From: Allium sativum
Lineage: Eukaryota > Streptophyta > Magnoliopsida > Asparagales > Amaryllidaceae
Reading direction: 5' to 3'
Assembly: GCA_030737875.1 (NCBI GenBank)
Contig: CM060910.1
Coordinates: 633,255,303 to 633,319,302 of the forward strand
Length of the DNA: 64,000 nucleotides
A program made the position numbers and the translations under genes. Shown piece after piece: positions 34,842-47,104 of this stretch. How positions within the stretch are numbered: the stretch's first letter is position 1; every line of letters starts with the position of its first letter. The notes under the pieces were generated by a model that saw only the letters and a list, made by a program, of their open reading frames with translations, searched no databases and had not been told where the DNA came from.

Positions 34842-36309
34842 GTATGAGAAATCTACTCAACACATTCAAAATATGGCTAATCATAGGACCACGCCACTTT
34901 CGTGGAACGGGTTTACTCCATTGGATTGCCGGTGCTTTAAAACAAATCTTTCTTTTAAACAACGCAATGCTTTTTTATAAAAATGAAGCCATTATAAGAC
35001 TCAGTTCCCATCACACAATGCAACGCAAACCGGAGGATAGAGTTTTACCTTATAATGGCCAAAATATGATTGATACGAATAAAACAAAAGCATTTGATAT
35101 TATTATTAGTGTTTATATGTTTCAAAAACAATTTGAATCATAACTATCAATCATAAGCGGCATGGGTACCATATATCATGTCGTCATATATATATACAAT
35201 CAAAACCGCACAGTCACGTATTTGGAAATTGGATTTCCGTCCTGAACCAAGGCAAAAGATAGTCCTTACCGACTTCGAGACAATCTAGCCCATGTCTCAG
35301 GGTCAGAGCGCATCGACCCTTTGGATCGTCAGGGCTGGTCCACCGATGTGGATTATTATATCTGAACACTACGTTTCCCCGCCCTTTGGGGCGTAAACGA
35401 GCCAACGAATGACTCCATCGGACCCGGATCATCCGATCAAACCGAGGCGCCTCGCAACAGTAACAACCACATAAGTCAAACTCGTCAGGGCGTGTAAAAC
35501 CACTGACGCCACTTCTAGCTAGAAAGAAACGCAGGCCCTTCCTGATGTCCTCTCCCGTTTCTGGTTCATACCGGGGTGTGAGGCTCGCGATTTCACGTTA
35601 TACCCAAAGCTACGCCACACAGGCGGTGCTTTGATCATCACCACAAGACTTTTCTTTTAAACAGAAGCCCTGATCACTGCATCTTAGCATGCCACACAGA
35701 CAATTCACACCGTGCAACTGATGGCTATCAATCACACGGAATAAATTCCAATGTCAGACACACTGTCCATTTGCAAGTCCGTTCTGGGTCTGAACGAAAC
35801 CGGAGGCACTATATACCTCGCAAACCCATCGATCACCACGTACGTCTGGACGGTCACCACTCATTATCCATATTTCGGGATGCCTCCCAATCAGGACCTC
35901 GGTTACCATCCAAACGAGGTGAAGATCTCCGGTCTTCGACCACCGTCTTCATCTTCGATTTCTTATCGACGATTCAGTTATTCAGAATGGGATAAACCTG
36001 GTCTTTCTGAACAACTCGCGTATATACTAAACAAGTGCAACACTAACATACACACGCATCATTTCAATTCATTAGTCACTAACCGTCAATCAGTAAGAGG
36101 ACGATTTCCCAAATATTAACCCCGAAGGCCGAAACCAACATCAGATCAATACCCAAGAAACCATTCGACTTAGCCAACCTTCAGTTAATTTCTAAATCAC
36201 ATCCATATCATTTATAATATTTTATAACGATTTATCGCCATTTTTATTTATTTTAAAATAGCCAATTTATTCAAAACGACGCGTCGGGCCATAGCGTGGC
36301 CGTGGCGCT

Positions 36310-36752
36310 GTTTTTCTTCAGATTTGATTTACACATATCTGAAAATCTAACCGTTGGATCTTCACAAAATTTACATCATTAGAAAGATCTTTTAAAAACG
36401 AATCCAACGGTTCCAGTTTCGGGAAAATCCGACGGTCGGATCTCCCGGTACAATCGTTTGAAGTTTCGATTTCAAAATACGAACTGCAGCGTCGTTATTC
36501 GATTAAATATAATTATATATATGTATATATATATAATCGATTCTGGTGCTGTTTATCTTCGGATTTGAATTAAACATTCCAGACAATCCAACCGTTGGAT
36601 TTTTACAAAGTTGGTGCCGTTGGGAAGATTTTTCCAAAGCGAACCCAACGGTTGTGATTTCAGGAAAATCCGATGGTCGGATCTCCCGGTATAATCGTTT
36701 GAAATCACGGTTTCAAAATACGAACTGCAGCGTCGTTATTCAAATTTTAATT

Positions 36753-36792
<40 letters not shown>
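36310..36792 (-). repeat. Tandem duplication of about 200 bp with TA microsatellites in E
   Basis: 36310-36510 and 36550-36745 share 'ccgttggat', 'aaaatccga.ggtcggatct' and 'tacgaactgcagcgtcgtta', each followed by a (TA)n run (long one at 36755-36792). Confidence 0.9.
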
Positions 36793-36796
<4 letters not shown>

Positions 36797-37009
36797 TCTT
36801 CGATTTCAAAGCTATATTCCTTTCATACATTTGATAAAAATGATATTTTTATCTAACTTTCTTCTATTTCAACACTTCGCTATATTTAACAATTCATGTA
36901 TTAAAAAATGTGATTTTTATTGTAAAACTATTCATTTCAAAACACTATTATTTTATATAGTTTATATAGGTAATAAAAATAGGATTTTTATTATAAAACA
37001 ATTTATTTT

Positions 37010-37470
37010 AAAACGAGATTATTTTATATAGTTCATATAGATGATAAAAATGTGATTTTTATTATAAAACAATTTGTTTCAAAATGAGATTATTTTATAT
37101 AGTTCATATAGATGATAAAAATGTGATTTTTATTATAAAACAATTTATTTCAAAATATGAATACCATTGAACACATGAACTTCAATTCAATGAATGAATA
37201 TCGATTCAACACATGAAGGTTTTCTATAGTTTATATATATAGATAAAAATGTAATTTTTATATTTAAAACACGAATACCATTCAACACATGAATTTCAAT
37301 TCAACGAATGAATATCGATACAACACATGAAGGTTTTCTATAGTTCATATATATAGATAAAAATGTGATTTTTATATTTAAAACACGAATACCATTCAAC
37401 ACATGAATTTCAATTCAACGAATGAATATCAATTCAACACATGAAGGTTTTCTATTCAACGAATAAATAT
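37010..37470 (-). repeat. Minisatellites in E (about 70 and 110-125 bp units)
   Basis: Units with 'aaaatgtgatttttattata' and 'agttcatatagatgataa' grade into longer units with 'accattcaacacatgaattt' and 'acacatgaaggttttctata'. Confidence 0.85.
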
Positions 37471-39476
37471 AGTTTCAGCAAATGATAATAATTCAAACAC
37501 ATGAATATTATTCAAAATTTCGGCAGCATAACGGCAGGGTAGTTAAAACCGGGACCGTCCCTAGTACGGCTCCTCGCTCTACCTTAAAACCTCGCGGTTT
37601 TTGACAATGGGGAATCATGCATCTAGTTCGCACGCAGGCGGCATGTATATATTTATTTCATTTCCACAAACTAATCCTATGTGGTTTCAACCAAATATTT
37701 CTCAACCACAAATGGGTATTTTTCAACCACAACCAATCAATATCAACCACAAACAATTCCAATCAACCATTCTCTATCAATCAATTTTCACACCAATCAC
37801 AATCAATAAATATCGTCCATGGTTTGTGGACGAGGGGCGTATATATATGTATATATATATATATATATAGCAATTCACTTCTATTTCCACACATATATAA
37901 TTTTTACAACGCATATACAACTTATACATCGAACGTACAACTTATACAACGCTTATACATGAGGTGTACAACACTTATATAACTCATACATCGATCATAT
38001 AATTTATACATCGTCGTCTTCCATATCGTTTATAAATTAGAAATCTCACCTTGGGTTCCACTCCACCAAAATTACCAGAAGGCTCAGAAAAATATGCGGT
38101 CTCTTCTAAAATGTAGAAGACGTCCACACGGCCACGATGTTTCCTGTTTCATCGAATTTCGTCAAGAAACGAAAAAGATATGATTTTTCAAAGTTCAGAT
38201 GTAATAAAGGACCCACCTTTCACGATGGTTCAAAACTAGGTTTTGATCTTTCGATCAAACTGTTGCGCGATAGGAGAATCAGCTCACACAGCGTCGAAGA
38301 GCTTCGAACCACCTTCCCGGCCCCGGTGGTTTCGCTTCGTTCGGTGGCGCCCTGAAGGCTCGGCGGCGCTCCAAAGTCGTTGACTTTGAGGACTCGTATC
38401 TCCCTCCACTTGATGATAACTAGCAAACCTTAGATGGATTTAAAGAGGAGACGAAGAGCTTTGAAATGAATCAAGAATCACTCGATTTCATTGTGAAACG
38501 TGGGAGAAATCGAAGAGAGAAGGTGGCGACATCATTTCCGTCGTGTGCAGTATCCATCGAGGAGAGAGAAAATGGTAACTGGCCAATGAGAGATTTTCTT
38601 TATATTTATATTTTTTTAAATTTCGAAAATACCCCCTTTCCCACACGAACGCCAATTCAAACCCAACGACTGTCGTCCCTAGCGTTTTACCCCCATTCCG
38701 AACACAATGGGATATGTTTCGTAGGCCCATTCGACTGTTTCAGTCAGTTTTCCTTCAAATTAAAATATATAACATTCAATATTCAATTTGAACTTACATT
38801 TCAATTTGCCAGGGCCACAAACTGATTCGAAAAATTCTAGAAAAATAAATCTAGCTATGTTTTGACGATACAGTCCCAACAAAACTAGTTTCGTCGAATT
38901 CTGAGACCGTTTGCAAAAATGCCCATTTCTGGTCGATCCAATTTAACTGTAATTGACCAAAACACGTTTTCCTTTGCCACGCTCACGTAATAGCTTCAAA
39001 AATTATGAAATTTGAAACCTAGCAATAACTTCACATCCCGGATCCAACAAAAGTGGTTTCGTCGAATTCCGAGGTCGTATGCAAAATGGCCAATTTCACG
39101 GGCTATATAAATTCCATAGCGACCTTTCTGAAAATTCATTTGGCCATAACTTTTGCCTTCCGCTATGAAAATTCGATTTTTCAGATTCGTTAGAAAGGTA
39201 TTCACTAACAGATTTAAATAATTTTGGTTTCACTCAAATCCGTTTTGTTTTGCACCCGGTACAGTCTGACAAAGTTTGGATTCAATTTTTGAAACTGCAG
39301 CGCCATTTCAGGCCTTGTTTATAATTAGAATTAATTATATTCGTTTTCAAACGTCGATTCAAACTCACTTTTCATTGCTATTATTTAAAATATTTATTTT
39401 AAATATTTAAAATCCATTATTTTATCCAATTTAAAATTTTTAAATTGGTTCAGATTTTCTGGGTCGTTACACTAAT

Positions 39477-42163
39477 GGGGGTGACCCACTTAGCCATGCT
39501 CCCTGCCCGATTTTTGTCATTTCCCGGTTGATGAAATTTGAGGTCATAACGTGTCTTTCGACAGATCACACCTCCATTTACTTTGAATGCCACATCGTCA
39601 TACCTACCGAATCACAAATTAATTTCCCCAAAAATATCATGGGTATAAACCTAAGAGAAACGAATTTCTCCGCCACCAAACGTGAATACATTTGAAGAGA
39701 TCAACTTATGCAATCCATTAGATATACTCTGTCAGACATTCATTCATACGCATTGTCCTGGGACTGGACAAACCGAAGGCATTATTTTGTAAATCCATCT
39801 TGGGCAATTTCTACCTAGGATCGCCAGAACAGTCCTTGTAGAACTCCGTCTTCAATTATCTTCATCATATTTGATTCGAAACGCTAATGCCCATACGGAG
39901 TGGTTTCAGATAATGATTCTGATCTCGGTCTCTCCGTATTGACGACGGAAAAATGGTCAAAAACTTTGATTGTCGGTGATTTAACTATCAAAGAAAAACA
40001 TGTGTACAAACAATGGTCGTATTTCCAAATGGAAATCTTACCGAGAAAATCATCAATCAATACTGATCCCCTTTAATTGATTTATCATTAATTTATTCCA
40101 TTTCCCTATCCCCATTTCCATATATTTGTAAATTCTTATTTTCTAAAATTAGAAAATATACATTATTAATCATTGGAAAACATTTCCATATTTACTCTCA
40201 TTTCTTATTTCCTATATTAGGAAACATTTCCGACTCTTATTTTGAAAACATTTCCAAAGCTCCTTTACTGGATTTAAACAGATGTTTAAATGAAACATCG
40301 CTATGGCAATTCGAACCATTAAAACTTATTAACTAAATTCAATTAACTCCTTCACTATCGAACCTTAACCATTCCTTAGTTAAAAATGAAGTCAATCAAG
40401 TTGGGGTATAGCTACCTCTCAGTCCTTAATTGAACAACATTTCTAATTTTGTGATAAATAAAGTTTGCCTTCTAAATCTTTAAAAAACTACCTTAAGTAA
40501 CTCTCTTTCGAATAATCTTTATTCGATAATTCTTTCCTTCGAATAAATTATATTCGAAAATATCTCTTTCGAATAACTATATTCGATTAACTCTATTCAA
40601 TTAACTCTATTCGATTAACTCTATTGGATTAACTCTATTCGATTAACTCAAATCAATTAACTCTATTGGATTAACTCTATTGGATGAACTTTTATCAATT
40701 AACTCCTATTGGATTAACTCTATTTGATAAACTCTAATCGATTAACTCTATTGGATTAACTATAATCGATTAACTCTATTGGATTAACTCTATTTGATTA
40801 GCTCTAATCGATTCAACTCTATTTCATTCAAATTTCCATTTGAATTTCTATTTCAAAATCCCAATTTTTCTTTATGACTGTTTGAATTTATAAAATAACT
40901 ATTTTAATCCATTATTCACATCGAATGTGAATAATATTTCTTATATATATATATATACCAATTCAGTTTGATTTCATATTTAAAAATAATATTCCATTTC
41001 CAAATTCTATTTATACTTTTATTTGTATAATTATTTCTAAAAATCCTCCTTTTAACTTCTAACAGTTAAAATCTCATTTGAATTCCCTTTTATAAATGTT
41101 GAATTCAAATTCTATTAACCTATCGGTGTTAAAATCGATTTCTACGTTTTTATATAAGTTCAGACTTATATACTCAATTTATCCAATGATAAATTATTTA
41201 CTAAATTTATAAACATTATTTGTAAATAAATCTTCTCATTTATCTGTTAAAACAGATTCCATTTAATTCTACTTTGAATTAATCTTTTCCATTTATCTGT
41301 TGAACAAATTTCTATTAATAATTATTTTCCAAATAATTCCTTTTATAATTCCTATTTATTTCCCAAATAATTCTCTTTCTATTTTATTTGTTTTATAGAT
41401 ATTTCCTTTTCAATTCTACTTGTTTTACAAATATTTTCTTTCCAATTTTTTTTATTTTCGAAATAAATATTCCCCCTTTTTTTATTCTATTTATTTCATA
41501 TAAATATTTCTATTTATAAAATCCATTGATTTTATAAAATCCTTAAATTCAATATCCACTTTGAAATTCCTTTTTATAAAATCATTTGATTTTTTATAAA
41601 TATATTTCATTTTCAATATCCACTTTGAAAATTCAGTTTTTACATTCGAGTATTCATTATGGTATTTAACATACCATCTAACAATGATCGATATCATCTA
41701 AACATACATAACCAACAACAGATTATATATAACAATATATGAAAATAGTAAAATAAATGTTGAGGAATCCAGTTGGATCCCTCCGACCTGTTTCCCTGCA
41801 TCCACAGATGTTACACAATATAACTCACATCAATTGCATTTCAACATGAAATATTATGATCAACAGAATCCATATTTAATTAACGATATATATATAACTA
41901 TATCGATACTTTTAGCTAATCAATTAGCAGTTCAACTAACCAATCAACACACAACAATCAACCAATATTTATCAGTTCTAAAAATACGTTATGAAAATAT
42001 AAACTGAGTAGAGTTGAGTGAGATTTACTCACATTGGACGTTTATTGTTAAATAACGATAACTGTCGGTTGATTCAGGCAGACAATTTATTTCGCTATAA
42101 ATTGTAACGAGCTCTAATTCACCTCCAGTCAGTTCTAGTGTGTAGCCGCCGTCCATACGATCC
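39477..42163 (-). mobile_element. 3' LTR of F, segment 2
   Basis: Collinear with about 59434-62120 of the 5' LTR, ending at the CATCG target where D inserted. Confidence 0.92.
40560..40830. repeat. TTAACTCTATTNGAT minisatellite in 3' LTR of F
   Basis: About 17 imperfect units of 15-16 bp (GATTAACTCTATT with C/G/T variation). The matching array in the 5' LTR is at 60520-60760. Confidence 0.9.
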
Positions 42164-42626
42164 CATCGTGTAACAACCCGAATTTTAATAACATGTTAAA
42201 ACCATGAATCAAGGCAGAATTAATTTTTAAAATAAGAATCAAGGGAAACGGGTTATGGCATTGCGTTCGTATCAGAATTCTGCTTGGAATAGAGTTCGAG
42301 TTTGCGTAAAAAGGATACCGTACGAAGAAGATATGGACGAACGAAGTTAGGCAGAAAAACCAGAAACGGGCCAGAATGCACTGGCGCACTTGGGAAGTGC
42401 GCCGATGCAATTTTGCATTGGCGCACTTGGCAGGTGCGCCCAGGCCGAGAAGCAGGCCTGCACAGCTTTCTGGTTTGACCCTGGCTGGCCTGGTCAGATT
42501 CTGTTCGAATTTCTGAGCTCTGCTGTGTCCCTATGGCTGACTTGTCATTTTCTGATTGGCTTTTCTTGAGATGGATGGCCTTGATTTCTTCTAGCTTCAT
42601 CGAAGGCTCTAATTAGTTTGAAACCT

Positions 42627-42634
42627 TATATAAA
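42627..42634 (+). promoter_or_regulatory. TATA box of D LTR 1
   Basis: TATATAAACAGCCC, 458 bp into the LTR, identical in the other LTRs (47388-47395, 52134-52141). Transcription from here leaves about 3.1 kb of LTR in the RNA leader. Confidence 0.75.
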
Positions 42635-43039
42635 CAGCCCTCTAGCCTCATTTTCTTTACACCATTCTTCTCTAACCTTATGCTGCTCAAACTCTTGATG
42701 ATCATGGCTTCTTCTTCTTCCTCTAAATTAAATTAAATTAAATTAAAACACGAAGATTATTCCTTGAAGACTACGGCTATGAATTGCATATTTGGGGATT
42801 TGCTTCTACAATCAAATCAAGATTCAACGATTCAGCAATTCAACGACCAATTTCTAGACTTGACTTCTGCATCTAAATTTCTTAGACCACGATCTGTAAA
42901 TTCCAGTTACTTCTAGATAAAAACTATAAACTTAATATGGCATGTTATAAATTGGAATTGATTTATGTATAATTCATATCTATTCTTGTTTTCTTTTTGG
43001 ATCTTGACTATTGGGAATATTGCCGACGACGTTGAAACT

Positions 43040-43205
43040 ATTATTAATGGCCTAAGACTATGACGGTGAACATAAGACTATGCTTATGCCTATGACTATG
43101 AACATAAGACTATGCCTATGACTATGCCTATGCCTATGACTGTGAACATAAGACTATGCCTATGCCTATGACTATGAACATAAGACTATTGCCTATGACT
43201 AAGAC
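43040..43205 (+). repeat. 'Cctatgactatgaacataag' microrepeat in D LTR 1
   Basis: Overlapping 6- and 20-bp units of CCTATG, ACTATG and AACATAAG. The arrays at 47815-47950 and 52557-52700 differ in order and number. Confidence 0.85.
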
Positions 43206-44007
43206 AAGGACAATTGTGACTAATTATACCCAAGATTCATGACCATGAAGTTATTGCCTAGGATTATAATTTTGAAATCGGATCTAAGCTTGATTTTCTA
43301 TTTAGACCTTTTCTTTATTTGTCCTTGGATTTTGATTTTGGGTATTTTTTTGTTTAAATTATATCTATCCTCGTTCTTGAAACTAGATTATTATTCAAAC
43401 CTCTTCATGATCAATAATGTTATCAGATCTATATGCCTGCGATGTTTTAATCAATTTATTCAGTTATGTCATGCCTTAAAAATAGATTGATAATAGAATA
43501 ATGTTTATTATGTTATATGTGGAATTGAATGATATTGATCTATGCGTGTGGTTCTATTTTATGATCACGTTGAATAGGGAGCTAATGAATAAGTCTATTC
43601 ATGTGTATATGAACTTGAAGTATAACCCGTTATGACAAGTTGTGTAGTTTATCATGTTATGCAAGTTTTAGGTCGTAAAATCATATCACATATGTGACCA
43701 AATGTCAGATCTACATGTTTATGTGTATATGTTAAACCTATGTCATATTTCAAGTTCACACTTATTCATATGCTCGTGATTGATTTGCAAGTTCACATAT
43801 ATGTAAGTTGATTTAGTCTATGTTGCAAGTTCACATATATGTATGTTGATTTAGTCTACGTTGCAAGATTCATACCTATGATATTCATGTTGACTATTTT
43901 GCAAGTTCACACCTATGATGTTCATATTGACTATGCCGAAAATGCCAAGTTTACACCCATGTCATGTTTATGTTAATGAATTGCTTTATGCCAATTTTTC
44001 GTTTTAA

Positions 44008-44090
44008 ATTAGGCTAAGTTTTTAGCCTAATATTATATGTCAAAAATCATGCGGACGAGAAATTAGGCTAAGATTGTTTGCCTAATATTT
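44008..44090 (+). repeat. Twin ATTAGGCTAA hairpins in D LTR 1
   Basis: First: ATTAGGCTAA-GTTT-TTAGCCTAAT, perfect 10-bp arms (44008-44031). Second: ATTAGGCTAA at 44062-44071 paired with TTTGCCTAAT here (TTAGCCTAAT in LTRs 2 and 3). Confidence 0.88.
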
Positions 44091-44274
44091 AGATAGGGTA
44101 ACGTTGGGAAAAATTGGTAATTATAGGAAACTTGGTATGAAACTTGCCTTGAAACTTGACAAAAACTTGACATGAAACTTGCCTTGAAAACTTGACACAA
44201 ACTTAACATGAAAACTTGAACATGGACATGACACTAGAATGAACTTGAAAATGGCCAACTCGAGGTTGGGTTGA

Positions 44275-44435
44275 GTTTGCAGTGTAAATCTACCCGGAAC
44301 CGCCCGGCAAATCCAGTGACTGCAAACAATAGGATCCAATGTGAGTAGTTGGTCATATCGCGCTTGAAACCCGAGGTTAGACTGAGTTGTGGTGTAAATC
44401 TGCCTGAACCGCCCGGCATATCCAGTGACCACAAC
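44275..44435 (+). repeat. Paired GC-rich hairpin modules in D LTR 1
   Basis: Arms GTTTGCAGT/ACTGCAAAC (44275-44283 with 44319-44327) and GTTGTGGT/ACCACAAC (44386-44393 with 44428-44435), cores with CCGGAACCGCCCGGC or a variant. Equivalent copies at about 49017-49180 and 53755-53913. Confidence 0.88.
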
Positions 44436-44489
44436 AACAGGTCTAATGTGAGAGGTTGGGGTGCATTAATGAATTAATGCCACATGATA

Positions 44490-44700
44490 GGGTTAAGTCA
44501 TGAACATGAAAGACAACACTTAACCAACTTGAGACATGACTGGTAGGGTTAGGTCATGAACTTGAACGACAACACCTAACCAACTTGACTCGTGAATTGT
44601 AGGGCTAAGTCACGAACTTAATGACAACACTTAGCCAATTTGACATGCTAGACTGATAAGGGTTAAGTATCGAATTTAAATGACAACACTTAACCTGCTG
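44490..44700 (+). repeat. Short dyad repeat in D LTR 1
   Basis: Four units of GGTTAAGT or GGCTAAGT..ACACTTAACC spaced about 55-60 bp. Counterparts at 49233-49442 and 53968-54178. Fewer units than in A or B. Confidence 0.88.
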
Positions 44701-45763
44701 GACGGAAACCCTAGTTACGCGGTCCATTTCAGCAGTAACCCACTAGATGTATCATGGTACCCTGGAACTAGGCAGGGTGGGGCACGATTACTGGGCTGAT
44801 TGTAAGCGACCAGAACAACGACTATGTTGGTGCGCCAGTATAGGTTTAGGCGGGCTATGGTCATGCACGTGGTCCGGAGTTGAAAAAGCAGGCATGGGCA
44901 TCAGTAGGTTTATTTGAGCATTCTTGATTCGTGTCGGTGGTTGGCACCGTAGGGCTTGATACACCCTATGGTGGACCTAGAACATGTGACTACATTCGTG
45001 ATAGGGCCGTATGACACAGATACACAACGAGGTAGAACTTGTAGGGAGCCGATCGACTAGTGGATCATTTCGTTGGACCTAGAAATGGGTCATTTCATGA
45101 TATTGGGCCAAGGCATTATTTCATGATTTATATAAGACATGGGTTTGGGATTCTAGTACAGTTGATGCAACGAACCTTGAATATGTGATGCTATACTTGA
45201 TTTATACTTGATTTATCATGTTATCTTAGTCTATCTTTCCCATCTTGACATCATCCTTATGTTTACTTTTAGTTTATACATGTCATGTTACCTTTATCTG
45301 TTTTTATGCTGAAAGTCACTTGGACTTACCAGTATTCACGAATGACCCGTTTTCTTTCGCCTCTTTTTCTTTCGTCCCCCCCAGGTTCTCTAGGAGGAAA
45401 CTCTAGCGCTTAGCTTGGATTTCGCTTGCTTTGGGTTCAGCTCATGTACGGTTTGACCTTGAGCTATGCTATGGCTACATTTCTGCTACCTTTGGGGAAT
45501 TAAGCTACTTTTGATGTTTTAAGTTTATGCTTCTTTATTTATTCAAGACAGAATTTGTTGTAATGGAAAATAATGATCTTGGCTATTTGATGTAAAAGGT
45601 TTAGACTCTTTTTGAAAGTAATGAAGTTTATCTTTTGATTCTTCCACTATTTTATCGTTGTTTTGTCTTGTAATATTTCTGTGTTTGTTTACCTCGATAA
45701 CGCTCCTCCAAAACTAGTGCATTCCCTTTGTGAGTGACCCTAGTGGAGGTGGGGTGTTACATT

Positions 45764-45775
45764 TGGTGTCAGAGC
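45764..45775 (+). other. Primer binding site, D internal 1
   Basis: TGGTGTCAGAGC, two bases after the LTR. One mismatch to the initiator tRNA-Met site TGGTATCAGAGC. Confidence 0.88.
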
Positions 45776-46005
45776 AGGAGGTTACTGGACTGGGCAAAAG
45801 TTTTTAGAAAACCTTCTAAAACTATTTTCAAAGTCGTTTACAAAGAAGCATTTTTCAAGAAAAGTCTTATTTTATTTAAGGGCTATTCCCCAAAAGTTAT
45901 TAGCATTGTCCTTTGTTTCCTTGTTTGAATCTCTTTTCCTTTCTTTTCTCCATCTATAGTCGCAGTAGTTTTTACCTGCGGCTAATCTTCTTTCTAGCTT
46001 CGTAG

Positions 46006-46409
46006 ATGGTTTTCCGTACGATGGAGATAGTTTCCGTGAGGCTTGTTAACATGTTACATAGGAAAGGTATGAGTGATAAGTTAAGGCGGATGAGTCTCAG
46101 AGCGAGAAGAAAGACTTCTAGAAGGGAGGCAAGAACAACGACAACAATAATAACAAGTCATGTGATAAGAGGAAGTGCAACTTCTGTGGTATAGTTGGGC
46201 ATATAGTCCAGGATTGTAGACAGAAAAAGATGAAGATGGGAGCATGCTTTCAGTGTGGTGATATTGGACAAATCAGCAAGAACTGGCCTAAGAAGCAAGG
46301 GCAAGCCCCACAGGCAGGACCTTCTGGGGGTACATCTTTAACTTCTTCTCCTAGATGCTTTGTTTTATCTTGCTTATATTCTCAATCGTATCTTGAGAAC
46401 CTTAGGTAG
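46006..46409 (+). pseudogene. Gag remnant of D internal 1, with two zinc knuckles
   Basis: A short start reads MVFRTMEIVSVRLVNML from 46006; a different frame (46122-46409, stop TAG) carries the nucleocapsid part. First knuckle CNFCGIVGHIVQDC (46176-46217) is a complete CX2CX4HX4C. The second, CFQCGDIGQISKNW (46245-46286), has lost the His and last Cys. Nearly the whole capsid is missing between start and knuckles. The same layout occurs in internal 2 and in element A. Nucleocapsid knuckles bind the element's RNA. Confidence 0.8.
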
Positions 46410-46892
46410 AACCCTTTTGGATGTAAACATGTGATTGAAACATGTTATGGTTGATGTTTGCAAGTGGATGCAAGTGGTTGCACCAGGTTGCATAACACAC
46501 ATTAGGTACTAGATCGACTCAGACACAATTTCATATTGCATATGCATTAGTGTTTATACTTGTTTATGAATGAAATTGAATGTGTTATCATATGAATGTT
46601 GCATATAGATGAATGTTTGTGCACACATATAGTGTTTATGTGACTAGGACTATTGCATACATGTTGGATTCATGGCACTAAACATATTTTGCATTAAGAA
46701 GATCAATCAGGCCTGATCATTTGCATTAGATAAGGAACATATACACACACTTTCTTCATTTGTTCATATAACATTAGAAATATTTTAAGGACAATGATTG
46801 CTTGTGGATGATGGTGGAGTAGATGGTTGATTGAATGATAGGATGCATTCTTCTTAACTTGAAGATTTCGGGGACGAAATCCTAGGGGAGAA
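46410..46892 (+). other. Non-coding 3' part of D internal 1 with polypurine tract
   Basis: No coding motif. Contains a short 'gcaagtggttgca' repeat near 46460. Ends with CTTGAAGATTTCGGGGACG, a typical plant Ty3 pre-LTR block, then AGGGGAGAA (46884-46892) directly before LTR 2. Confidence 0.85.
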
Positions 46893-47104
46893 TGTAATAA
46901 CCCGAATTTTAATAACATGTTAAAACCATAAATCAAGGCAGAATTAATTTTTAAAATAAGAATCAAGGGAAACGGGTTACGCCATTGCATTCGTCCCGGA
47001 ATTCTGTTTGAAATAGAGTCTGAGTTTGCGTAAAACGGATATCGTACGAAGAAGATATGGACGAACGAAGTTAGGCAGATAAACCAGAAACGGGCCAGAG
47101 TGCA

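Larger units (their letters stand above)
34455..39471 (-). mobile_element. Solo LTR E (5017 bp) nested in F
   Basis: On plus TGTGACGACCCC to GGGTCGTTACA, flanked by perfect 5-bp duplication CTAAT (34450-34454 and 39472-39476). The F LTR at about 59430 is the uninterrupted site. No primer site, polypurine tract or internal region, so it is a solo LTR from LTR-LTR recombination. Orientation minus is inferred from the hairpin and GTATGAG block shared with F. A TATA-like ATATAAATATAAAG lies on the minus strand near 38597-38612. Confidence 0.92.
42169..45761 (+). mobile_element. LTR 1 of element D (3593 bp)
   Basis: TGTAACAACCCG to GGGGTGTTACA. Order: palindromes 42383-42480, TATA 42627-42634, 'cctatgactatg' repeat 43040-43200, twin ATTAGGCTAA hairpins 44008-44090, 'aacttgacatgaa' repeat 44136-44225, paired modules 44275-44435, dyad repeat 44490-44700, conserved block, 3' hairpin (decayed here, 45330-45344), 7-C tract 45376-45382. 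It has one palindrome unit fewer than LTRs 2 and 3. Confidence 0.93.

Noticed and set aside
36546..37031. Open frame of 161 codons with an isoleucine-tyrosine run
   Set aside because: It translates a (TA)n microsatellite and minisatellite in solo LTR E.
44490..44700. CRISPR-like appearance of regularly spaced repeats in the LTR arrays
   Set aside because: Spacers are related to each other, units are imperfect and lie inside plant LTRs.
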